Positions 46,885-54,305 of a stretch of DNA of 64,000 nucleotides are shown piece after piece. Where the stretch lies: assembly GCF_003675875.1 (NCBI RefSeq), contig NZ_RCDI01000002.1, positions 1 to 64,000 of the forward strand, in the 5' to 3' direction. The translations under genes and the position numbers were made by a program. The stretch's first letter is position 1; each line of letters begins with the position of its first letter. Source of the DNA: Halostella limicola (GTDB taxonomy: Archaea > Halobacteriota > Halobacteria > Halobacteriales > Natronoarchaeaceae). The notes under the pieces were generated by a model. The model searched no databases. It was not told where the DNA came from and saw only the letters and a program-made list of their open reading frames with translations.

Positions 46885-47619
46885 ATGCACGCAGACGTCC
46901 TGATCGTCGGCGGCGGCGTCGCCGGCCTCTCGGCGGGCATCTTCACCGCCCGCGCCGGCCTCGACACGCTCGTCGTCTCCGAGGGCGAGTCGATCCTCGA
47001 ACGCAACGCGCACCTGGAGAACTACCCCGGCTTCCCCGCCGGCATCGACGCCCGCCTGTTCCTCCGGATGACCCGCGACCAGGCCGAGCGCGCCGGCGTC
47101 GAGTTCGAGGAGGGCCGCGTGACGGATCTCGAGGGGCACGAGGGGACCGACCGGTTCGAGGTGACGACCGAGGGCGGCGACAGCTACGTCGCGGACCGCG
47201 TCGTCGCCGCCTCGTGGAAGGACGCGTCCTACCTCCGGGAGATCGACGTGGGCGTCATCGACCGCGGGAGCAAGGCGTTCGTCGACGTGGAGGAGGGCGG
47301 GCGGACGGACGTCGACGGCGTGTACGCGGCGGGCCGCATCGCGGACGAGCCCCACCAGACGGTCGTCTGCGCGGGCCACGGCTCGAAGGTCGGCCTCGCC
47401 GTCATCCACGACTCGGACGCGAACTACTACCACGACTGGGTCGCGCCGGACGGCTACTTCACCGAGCGCGGCATCGACCTCCCGCCGGCGACCGAGGAGA
47501 TAGACGAGGCGGAGCGCCGCGAGCGCGACGAGGAGAGTCGCGAGGTCCTGCGCGAGTACGTCGAGGAGCCGCTCGACGAGAAGCCGACGATGCACCCCAG
47601 CGTCGTCGACGACGAGTAG
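46885..47619 (+). CDS. Shortened thioredoxin reductase-like flavoprotein
   Basis: A 244-residue FAD protein. The FAD motif VLIVGGGVAGLSAGIFTARA is at residue 5, and the second FAD contact is DVDGVYAAGRIADEP. Compared with thioredoxin reductases it lacks the inserted NADPH-binding domain with the CxxC centre: only one cysteine is present (TVVCAGHG), and the sequence passes directly from VADRVVAASWKDASYL to GVIDRGSKAF. It may accept electrons from another protein or act as a flavin sensor. The C-terminal 60 residues are charged. Confidence 0.85.
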   Translation: MHADVLIVGGGVAGLSAGIFTARAGLDTLVVSEGESILERNAHLENYPGFPAGIDARLFLRMTRDQAERAGVEFEEGRVTDLEGHEGTDRFEVTTEGGDSYVADRVVAASWKDASYLREIDVGVIDRGSKAFVDVEEGGRTDVDGVYAAGRIADEPHQTVVCAGHGSKVGLAVIHDSDANYYHDWVAPDGYFTERGIDLPPATEEIDEAERRERDEESREVLREYVEEPLDEKPTMHPSVVDDE

Positions 47620-47671
47620 CGCGCCGCCGAGCCCTGACATTTTAACCCCGGGCGCCACCAATCGGGAGTCG

Positions 47672-48865
47672 ATGCTCTCGGGAGTCAACGTCGCGCTCGG
47701 CGTCACGGGCTCTATCGCGGCGGTCAAGACCGTCGAACTCGCCCACGAACTCCGCCGGCGCGGCGCCAGCGTCCGCGGCGTGATGACCGACAGCGCCGGG
47801 GGGATCGTCCACCCGTGGGCCGTCGAGTTCGCCACCGGCAACGACGTCGTGACGGAGATCACCGGCGACGTCGAGCACGTCGAACTGTGCGGCCGCGAGG
47901 GATGGGCCGACGTCTTCCTCGTCGCCCCCGCGACGGCGAACACCGTCGGCAAGATCGCGGCGGCGATAGACGACACGCCCGTGACGACCTGCGCGACGAC
48001 GGCGCTCGGCGCGGGCGTCCCCGTCGTGATCGCGCCGGCGATGCACGAGCCGATGTACGACCACCCCGGCGTCCTCGACGCCATCGAGCGCGTGGAGTCG
48101 TGGGGCGTCGACTTCGTCGACCCCCGCGTCGAGGAGGGGAAGGCGAAGATAGCGACGGAGGACGCCATCGCCCTCGGCGTCGCCCGCGCCGCGACGCCGG
48201 ACCCCCTCGCGGGCGAGCGCGTGGTCGTCACCAGCGGCGCGACCGCGGAGACCGTCGACCCCGTCCGCGTCCTCACCAACCGCTCGTCGGGGCGAACGGG
48301 CCGGGCGGTCGCCCGCGCCTGCTACGTCCGCGGCGCGGACGTGACGCTCGTCCACGCGACGGTCGGCCCGCGCGGCGTCGCCGACCCGGGCGTCGAGGGC
48401 GACGGTATCCCCTACGCCGACCTGCGCGAGGTCGAGAGCGCGGGCGAGATGCTCGACGCCGTGCAGGACGCCGCGACCGACGCGGACGCGCTGGTCGGCG
48501 CCGCGGCGGTGTCCGACTACACGGTCGACGCGCGCGAGGAGAAGATCCGCTCAGGCGAGCCCCGCACGCTCGACCTCCGACCGACGCCGAAGATAATCGA
48601 CGAGGTGCGCGACGAACACCCCGACCTCCCCGTGGTGGGCTTCAAGGCCGAAACGAGCGGCGACGACGACGCGATGGTCGCCGCCGCGCGCGAGACCCTC
48701 GACCGCGTGGGCCTCGCGTTCGTCGTCGCCAACGACGCGAGCGTGATGGGCGAGGAAGACACCCGCGCGCTCGTCGTCCGCGGTGACGAGACCGGTGAGT
48801 TCACGGGCAGTAAGGCCGGCTTAGGCGCCCGTGTTGCGGACGAACTGGCGGCCGAACTGGAGTGA
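47672..48865 (+). CDS. coaBC: Bifunctional phosphopantothenoylcysteine decarboxylase/synthetase
   Basis: A 397-residue CoaBC that builds 4'-phosphopantetheine for coenzyme A. The N-terminal CoaC part has GVTGSIAAVKTVELAHEL, the FMN region and PAMHEPMYDHP (variant of PANHxxMW). The C-terminal CoaB part starts with VVTSGATAETVDPVRVLTNR and SSGRTG. The full length is normal for the family. It starts after a short gap with a TATA-like ttttaacc about 30 bases upstream. Confidence 0.93.
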   Translation: MLSGVNVALGVTGSIAAVKTVELAHELRRRGASVRGVMTDSAGGIVHPWAVEFATGNDVVTEITGDVEHVELCGREGWADVFLVAPATANTVGKIAAAIDDTPVTTCATTALGAGVPVVIAPAMHEPMYDHPGVLDAIERVESWGVDFVDPRVEEGKAKIATEDAIALGVARAATPDPLAGERVVVTSGATAETVDPVRVLTNRSSGRTGRAVARACYVRGADVTLVHATVGPRGVADPGVEGDGIPYADLREVESAGEMLDAVQDAATDADALVGAAAVSDYTVDAREEKIRSGEPRTLDLRPTPKIIDEVRDEHPDLPVVGFKAETSGDDDAMVAAARETLDRVGLAFVVANDASVMGEEDTRALVVRGDETGEFTGSKAGLGARVADELAAELE

Positions 48866-48924
48866 CGCGGCCGGGAGGCAGTACCGGTAGCGAAAAGCAT
48901 CCGCGAAGCGGGTGGTGTAAGCAT

Positions 48925-49050
48925 ACGACGGCGGAGCCGTCGTTTCACCGCGCGAGCGGTGAGCGGCGCTGCGCGCCGCGAACAGGCGAGCGCGGCCTTT
49001 TTTGATCGACATTTTTTCGAGGAGCGGTTCGCTCGCTCCGCGAGCGAACC
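48925..49050. repeat. Cluster of four perfect inverted repeats between coaBC and the next gene
   Basis: Four perfect hairpins follow each other: 48925-48943 (8-base arms), 48946-48961 (6-base arms), 48963-48979 (7-base arms) and 49026-49050 (10-base arms around ctccg). Two T-runs (about 48998-49003 and 49012-49017) lie between the third and fourth. The region separates convergent genes, so it may serve as a two-way terminator; the number of hairpins is unusual. Confidence 0.65.
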
Positions 49051-49072
49051 CGACGAGAAAAAGGTCGTCGTT

Positions 49073-49480
49073 TCAGACGTAGTGAGAGTGCGGTACCGGG
49101 GAGTTGTGCTCGAACCCGGTGTCGCGGCCGAACACGCGGAGGGTACCGTCCGCGACGATGTCGGCGAACCACTCGTAGGCGAGGTGGTCGTAGTCGAGCT
49201 TGTGGGTGGGGAGCCGTTCCTGCTCGCCACGGTCGGTGAGCATCTCGCGGACCCAGCGGACCACGACGCCGTGGGGCGTCACTTCGAGCACCTCGAACCC
49301 CTCGAACTCGCGGCCGGAGGGGTCGTCCCAGAACCAGAAGTCGCCTTCCTCGACTCGGAACGCCTGTCGGGCGCGAGCGTCGGGGAGGGGCGGGTCGTAG
49401 CGGAGGGAGACGGCGGTGGCGAGTCCGAAGTCGTCCGCGAGCGTTGCATCGCGTGGTTCGGCGATCGTTACGTCGACCAT
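49073..49480 (-). CDS. Hypothetical protein, 135 residues
   Basis: A 135-residue soluble acidic protein, rich in aromatic residues (EEGDFWFWDDPSGREFEGFE, YDHLAYEWFADIV). A central strand-rich part suggests a small beta-barrel. The ATG at 49480 gives MVDVTIAEPRDATL. No motif, signal or membrane segment is present and no family was recognised. Confidence 0.6.
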   Translation of the reverse strand: MVDVTIAEPRDATLADDFGLATAVSLRYDPPLPDARARQAFRVEEGDFWFWDDPSGREFEGFEVLEVTPHGVVVRWVREMLTDRGEQERLPTHKLDYDHLAYEWFADIVADGTLRVFGRDTGFEHNSPVPHSHYV

Positions 49481-49665
49481 GTGTTCGATAAGCACGGGTT
49501 ACTGACGGGTGCGTTTATACCATTCTGCCAAGTGCCGGCCGAATAGTTACCAGTTGCGTACCAGTTAGTAACACCGGTTCGTCACCGGCGGTAATTTCGG
49601 TAAGTGGTAGTTACCGGACGCCTCGCGGGAAGAGGTGATACGAAGCCCCGCTGGAGCGTCGGACG

Positions 49666-49675
49666 AATATAAAAA
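49666..49675 (+). promoter_or_regulatory. TATA-like element of the Mrp operon
   Basis: The AT-rich aatataaaaa at 49666-49675 is the only strong promoter-like element before the nine-gene operon. It lies about 90 bases before the preferred start at 49762, leaving a leader of some 65 bases with a Gly-rich (ggagg-containing) ribosome-binding region; an upstream GTG at 49690 is less likely. Confidence 0.55.
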
Positions 49676-49761
49676 TAGTTTTCCATCGGGTGGCTAAGGG
49701 TACACCGAGTAGCGACTATGCAATCGAGACACAGCTGGGCGTCGGCGGAGGGGGGAGGAGG

Positions 49762-50802
49762 ATGAGCGCCACCCCCAGCGCTCGGATCCTGGTGCCGGTC
49801 GGCGAGTCTATCACGCTCCGGAACACGGTCGCCTACGCGGTCCGGGAGGCGGCGGCCCGGGCCGAGGAGGGAGCATCGGCGACGGTGCATTTCGTCTATC
49901 CCGTGACCGGACGCGTCGCCGACGCGGAAGGGCTGGAGGAACCGCGCGCGCTCCTCGAACGCGTCGAGGTGTGGGCGCGCGACGACCTCGGCGCCGAGGA
50001 GGAGGACGCGCCGGACGTCGCGTTCGAGACCGCGATACGCGCGGCGAACGAGTACCTCTTCAGCCCCGCCGACTACGCCCGGACGCTGACCGAGTACGCG
50101 GAGGAACAGGGCCTTGACCGCGTCATCGTCGACCCCGAGTACACGCCCGCCGGGAGCGCGCCGATGGTGCAGCCGCTGGAGTACGAACTGGAGCAGTCCG
50201 ACCTGGCGATCGAGGAAGCTCCGGTCGAGCGACCGACGCGGCGCGCGCGGCTGGTGCGGGGCGGCGGCCTCGCGAAGTTCGTCACCGTCTTCGGCGCGTC
50301 GTACCTCTTCTATCTCGTCATCGGCGGGTTCGCCGGGGCGTTCGACTACGTGACGGGGGCGTTCAGTGCCGCGGTGACGGCGGCGCTGCTCTCGCAGATC
50401 TCGCTGTCCGACGCCCCCGACGCCCGGACGCCGGTGCGGCTACTGCGCTTTCTGGTCTACGCGCCGTACCTGCTCTGGGAGATCGCGAAGGCGAACGTCA
50501 CCATGGCGTACGTGGTGTTGCACCCGAGCCTGCCGATCGATCCGAAGATGGAGCGGTTCGAGGCGGCCGTCTGGGGCGACCTCCCCGTGACGACGCTCGC
50601 GAACAGCATCACGCTGACGCCGGGGACGCTGACCGTTGACGTGATCGACCGGGAGTTCCACGTCCACTCGCTCACGAAGTCGTCCCGCGAAGACCTGCTC
50701 GGCGGCGCGCTGGAGCGGGCGGTCCGGTTCGTCTACTACGGCCGCGACGCCGCGTCGATCGCGAGCCCCGAGGAACGTCGCGCGGAGGTGGACGAGGAAT
50801 GA
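49762..50802 (+). CDS. mrpE: Mrp antiporter subunit E with N-terminal Usp-like domain
   Basis: A 346-residue fusion. About residues 1-140 form a universal-stress-protein-like Rossmann domain (SARILVPVGESITLRNTVAYA, HFVYPV, RVIVDPEY), and about 170-346 form the MnhE subunit with its membrane part (FVTVFGASYLFYLVIGGF) and the conserved PVTTLANSITLTPGTLTVD. The ATP-binding GxxGS motif of Usp is not evident. A strong ggagg site lies just before the ATG at 49762. The next gene overlaps by 4 bases. Confidence 0.9.
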   Translation: MSATPSARILVPVGESITLRNTVAYAVREAAARAEEGASATVHFVYPVTGRVADAEGLEEPRALLERVEVWARDDLGAEEEDAPDVAFETAIRAANEYLFSPADYARTLTEYAEEQGLDRVIVDPEYTPAGSAPMVQPLEYELEQSDLAIEEAPVERPTRRARLVRGGGLAKFVTVFGASYLFYLVIGGFAGAFDYVTGAFSAAVTAALLSQISLSDAPDARTPVRLLRFLVYAPYLLWEIAKANVTMAYVVLHPSLPIDPKMERFEAAVWGDLPVTTLANSITLTPGTLTVDVIDREFHVHSLTKSSREDLLGGALERAVRFVYYGRDAASIASPEERRAEVDEE

Positions 50803-51086
50803 GCGAGCTCACGCCGCTGGTCTCCGACGTCCTCATCGGCGCGGCCGGCGCGTTCGCGGTGCTCGCGGTCGTCGTCCTCTACCGCGTCGCCAGCGGGCCG
50901 ACAATGCAGGACCGGGTGATCGCGGTGAACATCATCGGGTCGAACACGGTCGTCATCATCGCCCTGCTGGCCGCGGCGTTCGGCGAGCCCGGGTTCCTCG
51001 ACGTGGCGCTCATCTACGCCCTGCTCAACTTCCTGATGAGCATCGCCATCTCCAAGTTCACGGTCGAGCGGGGTGGTATCATATGA
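50799..51086 (+). CDS. mrpF: Mrp antiporter subunit F
   Basis: A 95-residue protein with three transmembrane helices and the family's PTMQDRVIAVNIIGSNTVV segment. It overlaps the genes on both sides by 4 bases (ATGA-type coupling), typical for the Mrp operon. Confidence 0.9.
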   Translation: MSELTPLVSDVLIGAAGAFAVLAVVVLYRVASGPTMQDRVIAVNIIGSNTVVIIALLAAAFGEPGFLDVALIYALLNFLMSIAISKFTVERGGII

Positions 51087-51400
51087 CGCCGGTCGAGATC
51101 GCGATCGTCGCCCTCGCCGCCGGGGGCGTCTTCTTCGGCGTCGTCGCGGCGGTCGGCGTGCTCCGCCTGCCGGACCTGTATACGCGGTCGCACGCGGCAT
51201 CGAAGAGCGACACGCTCGGGGCGGTCCTGACGCTCGGCGCGGCGGCGCTCACGTTCGGGGCCGACGTGCCGACCGCGAAGACCGTCCTGTTGCTGTTGTT
51301 CATGTTCCTCACGAACCCGACGGCCGCCCACGCGATCACGCGGGCGGCGTACGACCAGGAGATAGAGCCGTGGACGACCGACGAGGAGGGAGACGCATGA
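51083..51400 (+). CDS. mrpG: Mrp antiporter subunit G
   Basis: A 105-residue three-helix subunit. The family motif GVLRLPDLYTRSHAASKSDT is intact, followed by a membrane segment with LLLLFMFLTNPTAAHAI. It is coupled to the neighbouring genes by 4-base overlaps. Confidence 0.92.
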   Translation: MTPVEIAIVALAAGGVFFGVVAAVGVLRLPDLYTRSHAASKSDTLGAVLTLGAAALTFGADVPTAKTVLLLLFMFLTNPTAAHAITRAAYDQEIEPWTTDEEGDA

Positions 51401-51936
51401 CGGCGACGGTGCTCGAAGTCGCGCTCCTCGTGTTCGTCCTCGGCAGCGCGGTGACCGCCGCGCTCCTGCGGGACGTGCTGGGATCGATCATCGCGTTCGC
51501 CGGCTACAGCCTCGGGATCGCGATCCTGTGGGTGTACCTGCAGGCACCCGACGTCGCGCTGACCGAGGCGGCGGTCGGCGCGGGCGTGATGACGGTGCTG
51601 TTCCTGCTCACGATCGTCCGAACGGTACGGCCGCCGAGCGACCGCCTGCTGGAGCGGATCGGCTGGCGCGGCGTCACCGCTGCCGGCGCGTTCGTGGCAG
51701 TGATGCTGACGACCGTCTCCGCGCTCCCGGAGATCGGCGACCCGACCGCGCCGGTCACCGGCGGCGAGGTGACGCAGTACTACCTCGAAAACGCCTACCA
51801 CGACACCGAGGTCGAGAACGCCGTGACGGCCGTGCTCGCCGCGTACCGCGGGTTCGACACGCTGGGCGAGGCCGTCGTCGTGTTCGCGGCCGGCGTCGCA
51901 ATGCTCGTCGTCCTTCGACAGGAGGAGTTCGTATGA
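51397..51936 (+). CDS. Mrp antiporter subunit with DUF4040/MrpA C-terminal region
   Basis: A 179-residue membrane protein corresponding to the C-terminal part of bacterial MrpA plus an N-terminal portion of MrpB. It has the DUF4040-type segment LQAPDVALTEAAVGAGVMTV and ends with a helix (LGEAVVVFAAGVAMLVVL). In bacteria these parts are joined to the large MrpA; here they are a separate gene, as in other archaeal Mrp clusters. Confidence 0.85.
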   Translation: MTATVLEVALLVFVLGSAVTAALLRDVLGSIIAFAGYSLGIAILWVYLQAPDVALTEAAVGAGVMTVLFLLTIVRTVRPPSDRLLERIGWRGVTAAGAFVAVMLTTVSALPEIGDPTAPVTGGEVTQYYLENAYHDTEVENAVTAVLAAYRGFDTLGEAVVVFAAGVAMLVVLRQEEFV

Positions 51937-52403
51937 GTTCGCGTGACATCCCCTACGTCGAGAGCACGATCATCATGACCACCGTTCGCGTCGTCGCGCC
52001 GTTCGTGCTGACGCTCGGCCTGTTCATCATGTTCCACGGGGCCGGGTCCGCGGGCGGCGGCTTCCAGGGCGGCGTCGTCGTCGGCACCGTCATCCTCATG
52101 CTGGCGTTCGCGTTCGGCATCGACGCCGTCCGGGAGTGGCTGGACCCGACCGCGATCCTCGGCGTCATCGCTCTGGGGCTGTTCACGTTCCTCGGCGTCG
52201 GGTTCGGGGCGCTCGCCCTCGGCGGGGCGTTCCTCGAGTACCACGCCTTCGAACCGCTGGGGATCTACCACGTGGTCGGCTACGCGATCGAACTGGTCGA
52301 ACTCGGCATCGGCGCCATCGTCACGGGCGTCATCGTCGGCCTGTTCTTCGTCATCGCCGCCGGGTTCGACGTCGAAGACGGCGAGGAGGAGGATCTGCTA
52401 TGA
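51933..52403 (+). CDS. mrpB: Mrp antiporter subunit B
   Basis: A 156-residue subunit with four transmembrane helices. The MnhB signature FIMFHGAGSAGGGFQGGVVV is intact. It overlaps the preceding and following genes by 4 bases each. Confidence 0.92.
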   Translation: MSSRDIPYVESTIIMTTVRVVAPFVLTLGLFIMFHGAGSAGGGFQGGVVVGTVILMLAFAFGIDAVREWLDPTAILGVIALGLFTFLGVGFGALALGGAFLEYHAFEPLGIYHVVGYAIELVELGIGAIVTGVIVGLFFVIAAGFDVEDGEEEDLL

Positions 52404-52765
52404 TCGACCTGCTGTTAACGCGCTACAACTACGTCGCGGTCGTGCTGCTGCTCGGTATCGGGACGTACATGCTGATAGAGAACTCGAACCTCGTGAAGAA
52501 GGTCATCGGGATGAACGTCTTCCAGACGGGCATCTTCCTGTTTTTCATCACGGCGGCGTACGTCGAGGGGGCGAACCCGCCCATCGTCGGCCACGGCGGC
52601 CACGGCGGGCCGTACGTCAGCCCGCTGCCGCACGTGCTCATCCTCACGGCGATCGTCGTGGGCGTGAGCCTCACCGCGGTAGCGCTGGCGCTGGTCGTCC
52701 GGATCTACGCGGAGTACGGGACGCTGGACGAGGACGTGCTCCGGGAGGTGCGCGCCGATGAGTGA
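52400..52765 (+). CDS. mrpC: Mrp antiporter subunit C (NuoK-like)
   Basis: A 121-residue homologue of NuoK with three helices. The motif NLVKKVIGMNVFQTGIFLFF and the segment PLPHVLILTAIVVGVSLTAV are those of MnhC; the latter includes the hydrophobic helix that in NuoK carries a key glutamate, here not evident. It overlaps the following mrpD gene by 8 bases. Confidence 0.92.
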   Translation: MIDLLLTRYNYVAVVLLLGIGTYMLIENSNLVKKVIGMNVFQTGIFLFFITAAYVEGANPPIVGHGGHGGPYVSPLPHVLILTAIVVGVSLTAVALALVVRIYAEYGTLDEDVLREVRADE

Positions 52766-54305
52766 CGTCCCGGCCCTGCTCGTCGCGGTGCCGATCCTCG
52801 CCGGCGTCGTCGCGCTGCTGGTGGGCCAGTGGCGGGCGCGCGCCGCGTGGGCCGTCGCCGCGCTCGCGTCCGCCGTTCAGGTCGGTATGGCCGGCCTGCT
52901 CGCCGCTCGCGTCCTCGGCGGCGAGACCGTGAGCTACGAGGTCGGGAACTTCCCGGCCCCGTACGGCATCGAACTCGTCGTCGACGGGCTGTCTGCGTCG
53001 GTGGTCCTGCTCGTCGCCGTCGTCGCGTTCGGGGTCCTGCTGTACTCGCGGGTCGCCGGGCCGCGCGAGCCGTCGTTCCACGCGCAGTACCTGCTGCTCG
53101 TCGCCGGGCTCTCCGGGATGAGCGTCACCGGCGACGTGTTCAACCTGTACGTCTTCCTCGAGATCACGGGGCTGGCGGCGTACGCGCTGGTCGCCAGCGG
53201 CGAGTCCGGGCGCGCGGCCGTCGGCGCGCTGAAGTACCTGCTCGTCGGCACCGTCGGCGCGTCGCTGTACCTGCTCGGCGTCGGCTACGCCTTCATCGTC
53301 ACGGGGACGCTGAACATGGCCGACATGGCGGCGAAGCTCGGCGCGGAGGTCGCGTACACCCACCCCGCCGTGCTGACCGCCTTCGCGCTCATCGTGACGG
53401 GGCTGGCCGTCAAGTCGGCGGTGTTCCCGCTGCACACGTGGCAGCCCGAGGCGTACGCGAGCGCGCCCGACAGCGTCAGCGCCTTCATCTCCGCGCTGGT
53501 GTCGACGGTGTCGGCCTACGCCATCGCGCGGATGATAGTCTCCGTGTTCACCGTGGAGTTCTTCCGTGCGAACCCGGTCGCGCAGGACCTGGTCGTCGGC
53601 ATCGCTGGGCTCAGCGTCGTCGCCGGGAGCGTCCTGGCGGTGACCCAGACCGAGGTCAAGCGGATGCTGGCGTACTCGTCGGTGTCGCAGTTCGGCCTCG
53701 TCGTCGCCGCGTTCGCCATCGCTACGGAGACCGCGGTGACGGGCGGGACCATCCACCTGATCGGCCACGCAGTCATGAAAGGCGGGCTGTTCCTGGCGGT
53801 CGGCGCCGTCGCGGCGGCGACCGGCGCGCGGTACGTCTCGGAGTACCGCGGCCTCGCCTCGCGCCGGCCGTTCCTCGCGGGGGCGGTCGCCGTCCTCGCG
53901 CTGGCGATGGTCGGCGTCCCGCCGGCGGTCGGCTTCGTCGGCAAGTGGTACATCGCGCTGGCGGCGGTCGAGTCCGAGTCGTGGTTCATCGCCGTCGTCA
54001 TCCTCTCCAGCACGCTGCTGACGCTCGCGTACTTCGCGCGCCTCGTCGAGCGGATGTACTTCGCGTCCGCGCCGACGGCGGCCGCGGAGCCCGCCGAACC
54101 GACGGGGCCGGTGCCCGACGCCGCGGTGGCCGACGGCTCCGGCGAGGCGGCCGCGTCAGAGAGGCCGGGGACGCCCGACCGCGTCACCCCCGGCGTCGTG
54201 ACGCTGGTTATCGGCGTCGCCGTCCTCGCCGTGGCGCTCGGCTTCGTCGCCACCGAGTTCGCACAGCTGCTCCAACAGACGCTTCCGGAACTCCTCTCAC
54301 CATGA
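52758..54305 (+). CDS. mrpD: Mrp antiporter large subunit 1 (MrpD-like)
   Basis: A 515-residue NuoL/M/N-type antiporter subunit with about 14 helices. The helix-5 glutamate is in YVFLEITGLAAYAL, the helix-7 lysine in GLAVKSAVFPLHTW and the helix-12 lysine in GFVGKWYIAL. The helix-8 lysine seen in bacterial MrpD (LLTKVGIY) is replaced by Thr250 (LVSTVSAY). A Pro/Ala/Glu-rich loop lies near residue 440. Confidence 0.92.
   Translation: MSDVPALLVAVPILAGVVALLVGQWRARAAWAVAALASAVQVGMAGLLAARVLGGETVSYEVGNFPAPYGIELVVDGLSASVVLLVAVVAFGVLLYSRVAGPREPSFHAQYLLLVAGLSGMSVTGDVFNLYVFLEITGLAAYALVASGESGRAAVGALKYLLVGTVGASLYLLGVGYAFIVTGTLNMADMAAKLGAEVAYTHPAVLTAFALIVTGLAVKSAVFPLHTWQPEAYASAPDSVSAFISALVSTVSAYAIARMIVSVFTVEFFRANPVAQDLVVGIAGLSVVAGSVLAVTQTEVKRMLAYSSVSQFGLVVAAFAIATETAVTGGTIHLIGHAVMKGGLFLAVGAVAAATGARYVSEYRGLASRRPFLAGAVAVLALAMVGVPPAVGFVGKWYIALAAVESESWFIAVVILSSTLLTLAYFARLVERMYFASAPTAAAEPAEPTGPVPDAAVADGSGEAAASERPGTPDRVTPGVVTLVIGVAVLAVALGFVATEFAQLLQQTLPELLSP

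Noticed and set aside
46744-48279. Upstream extension of the SRPBCC frame over the flavoprotein and CoaBC genes
   Set aside because: The extension has no similarity and is antisense to two well-supported genes.
52829-54301. Very long open frame within mrpD in another frame
   Set aside because: The part before 54302 is Arg/Ala-rich and has no similarity; it only runs into the genuine start of large subunit 2.
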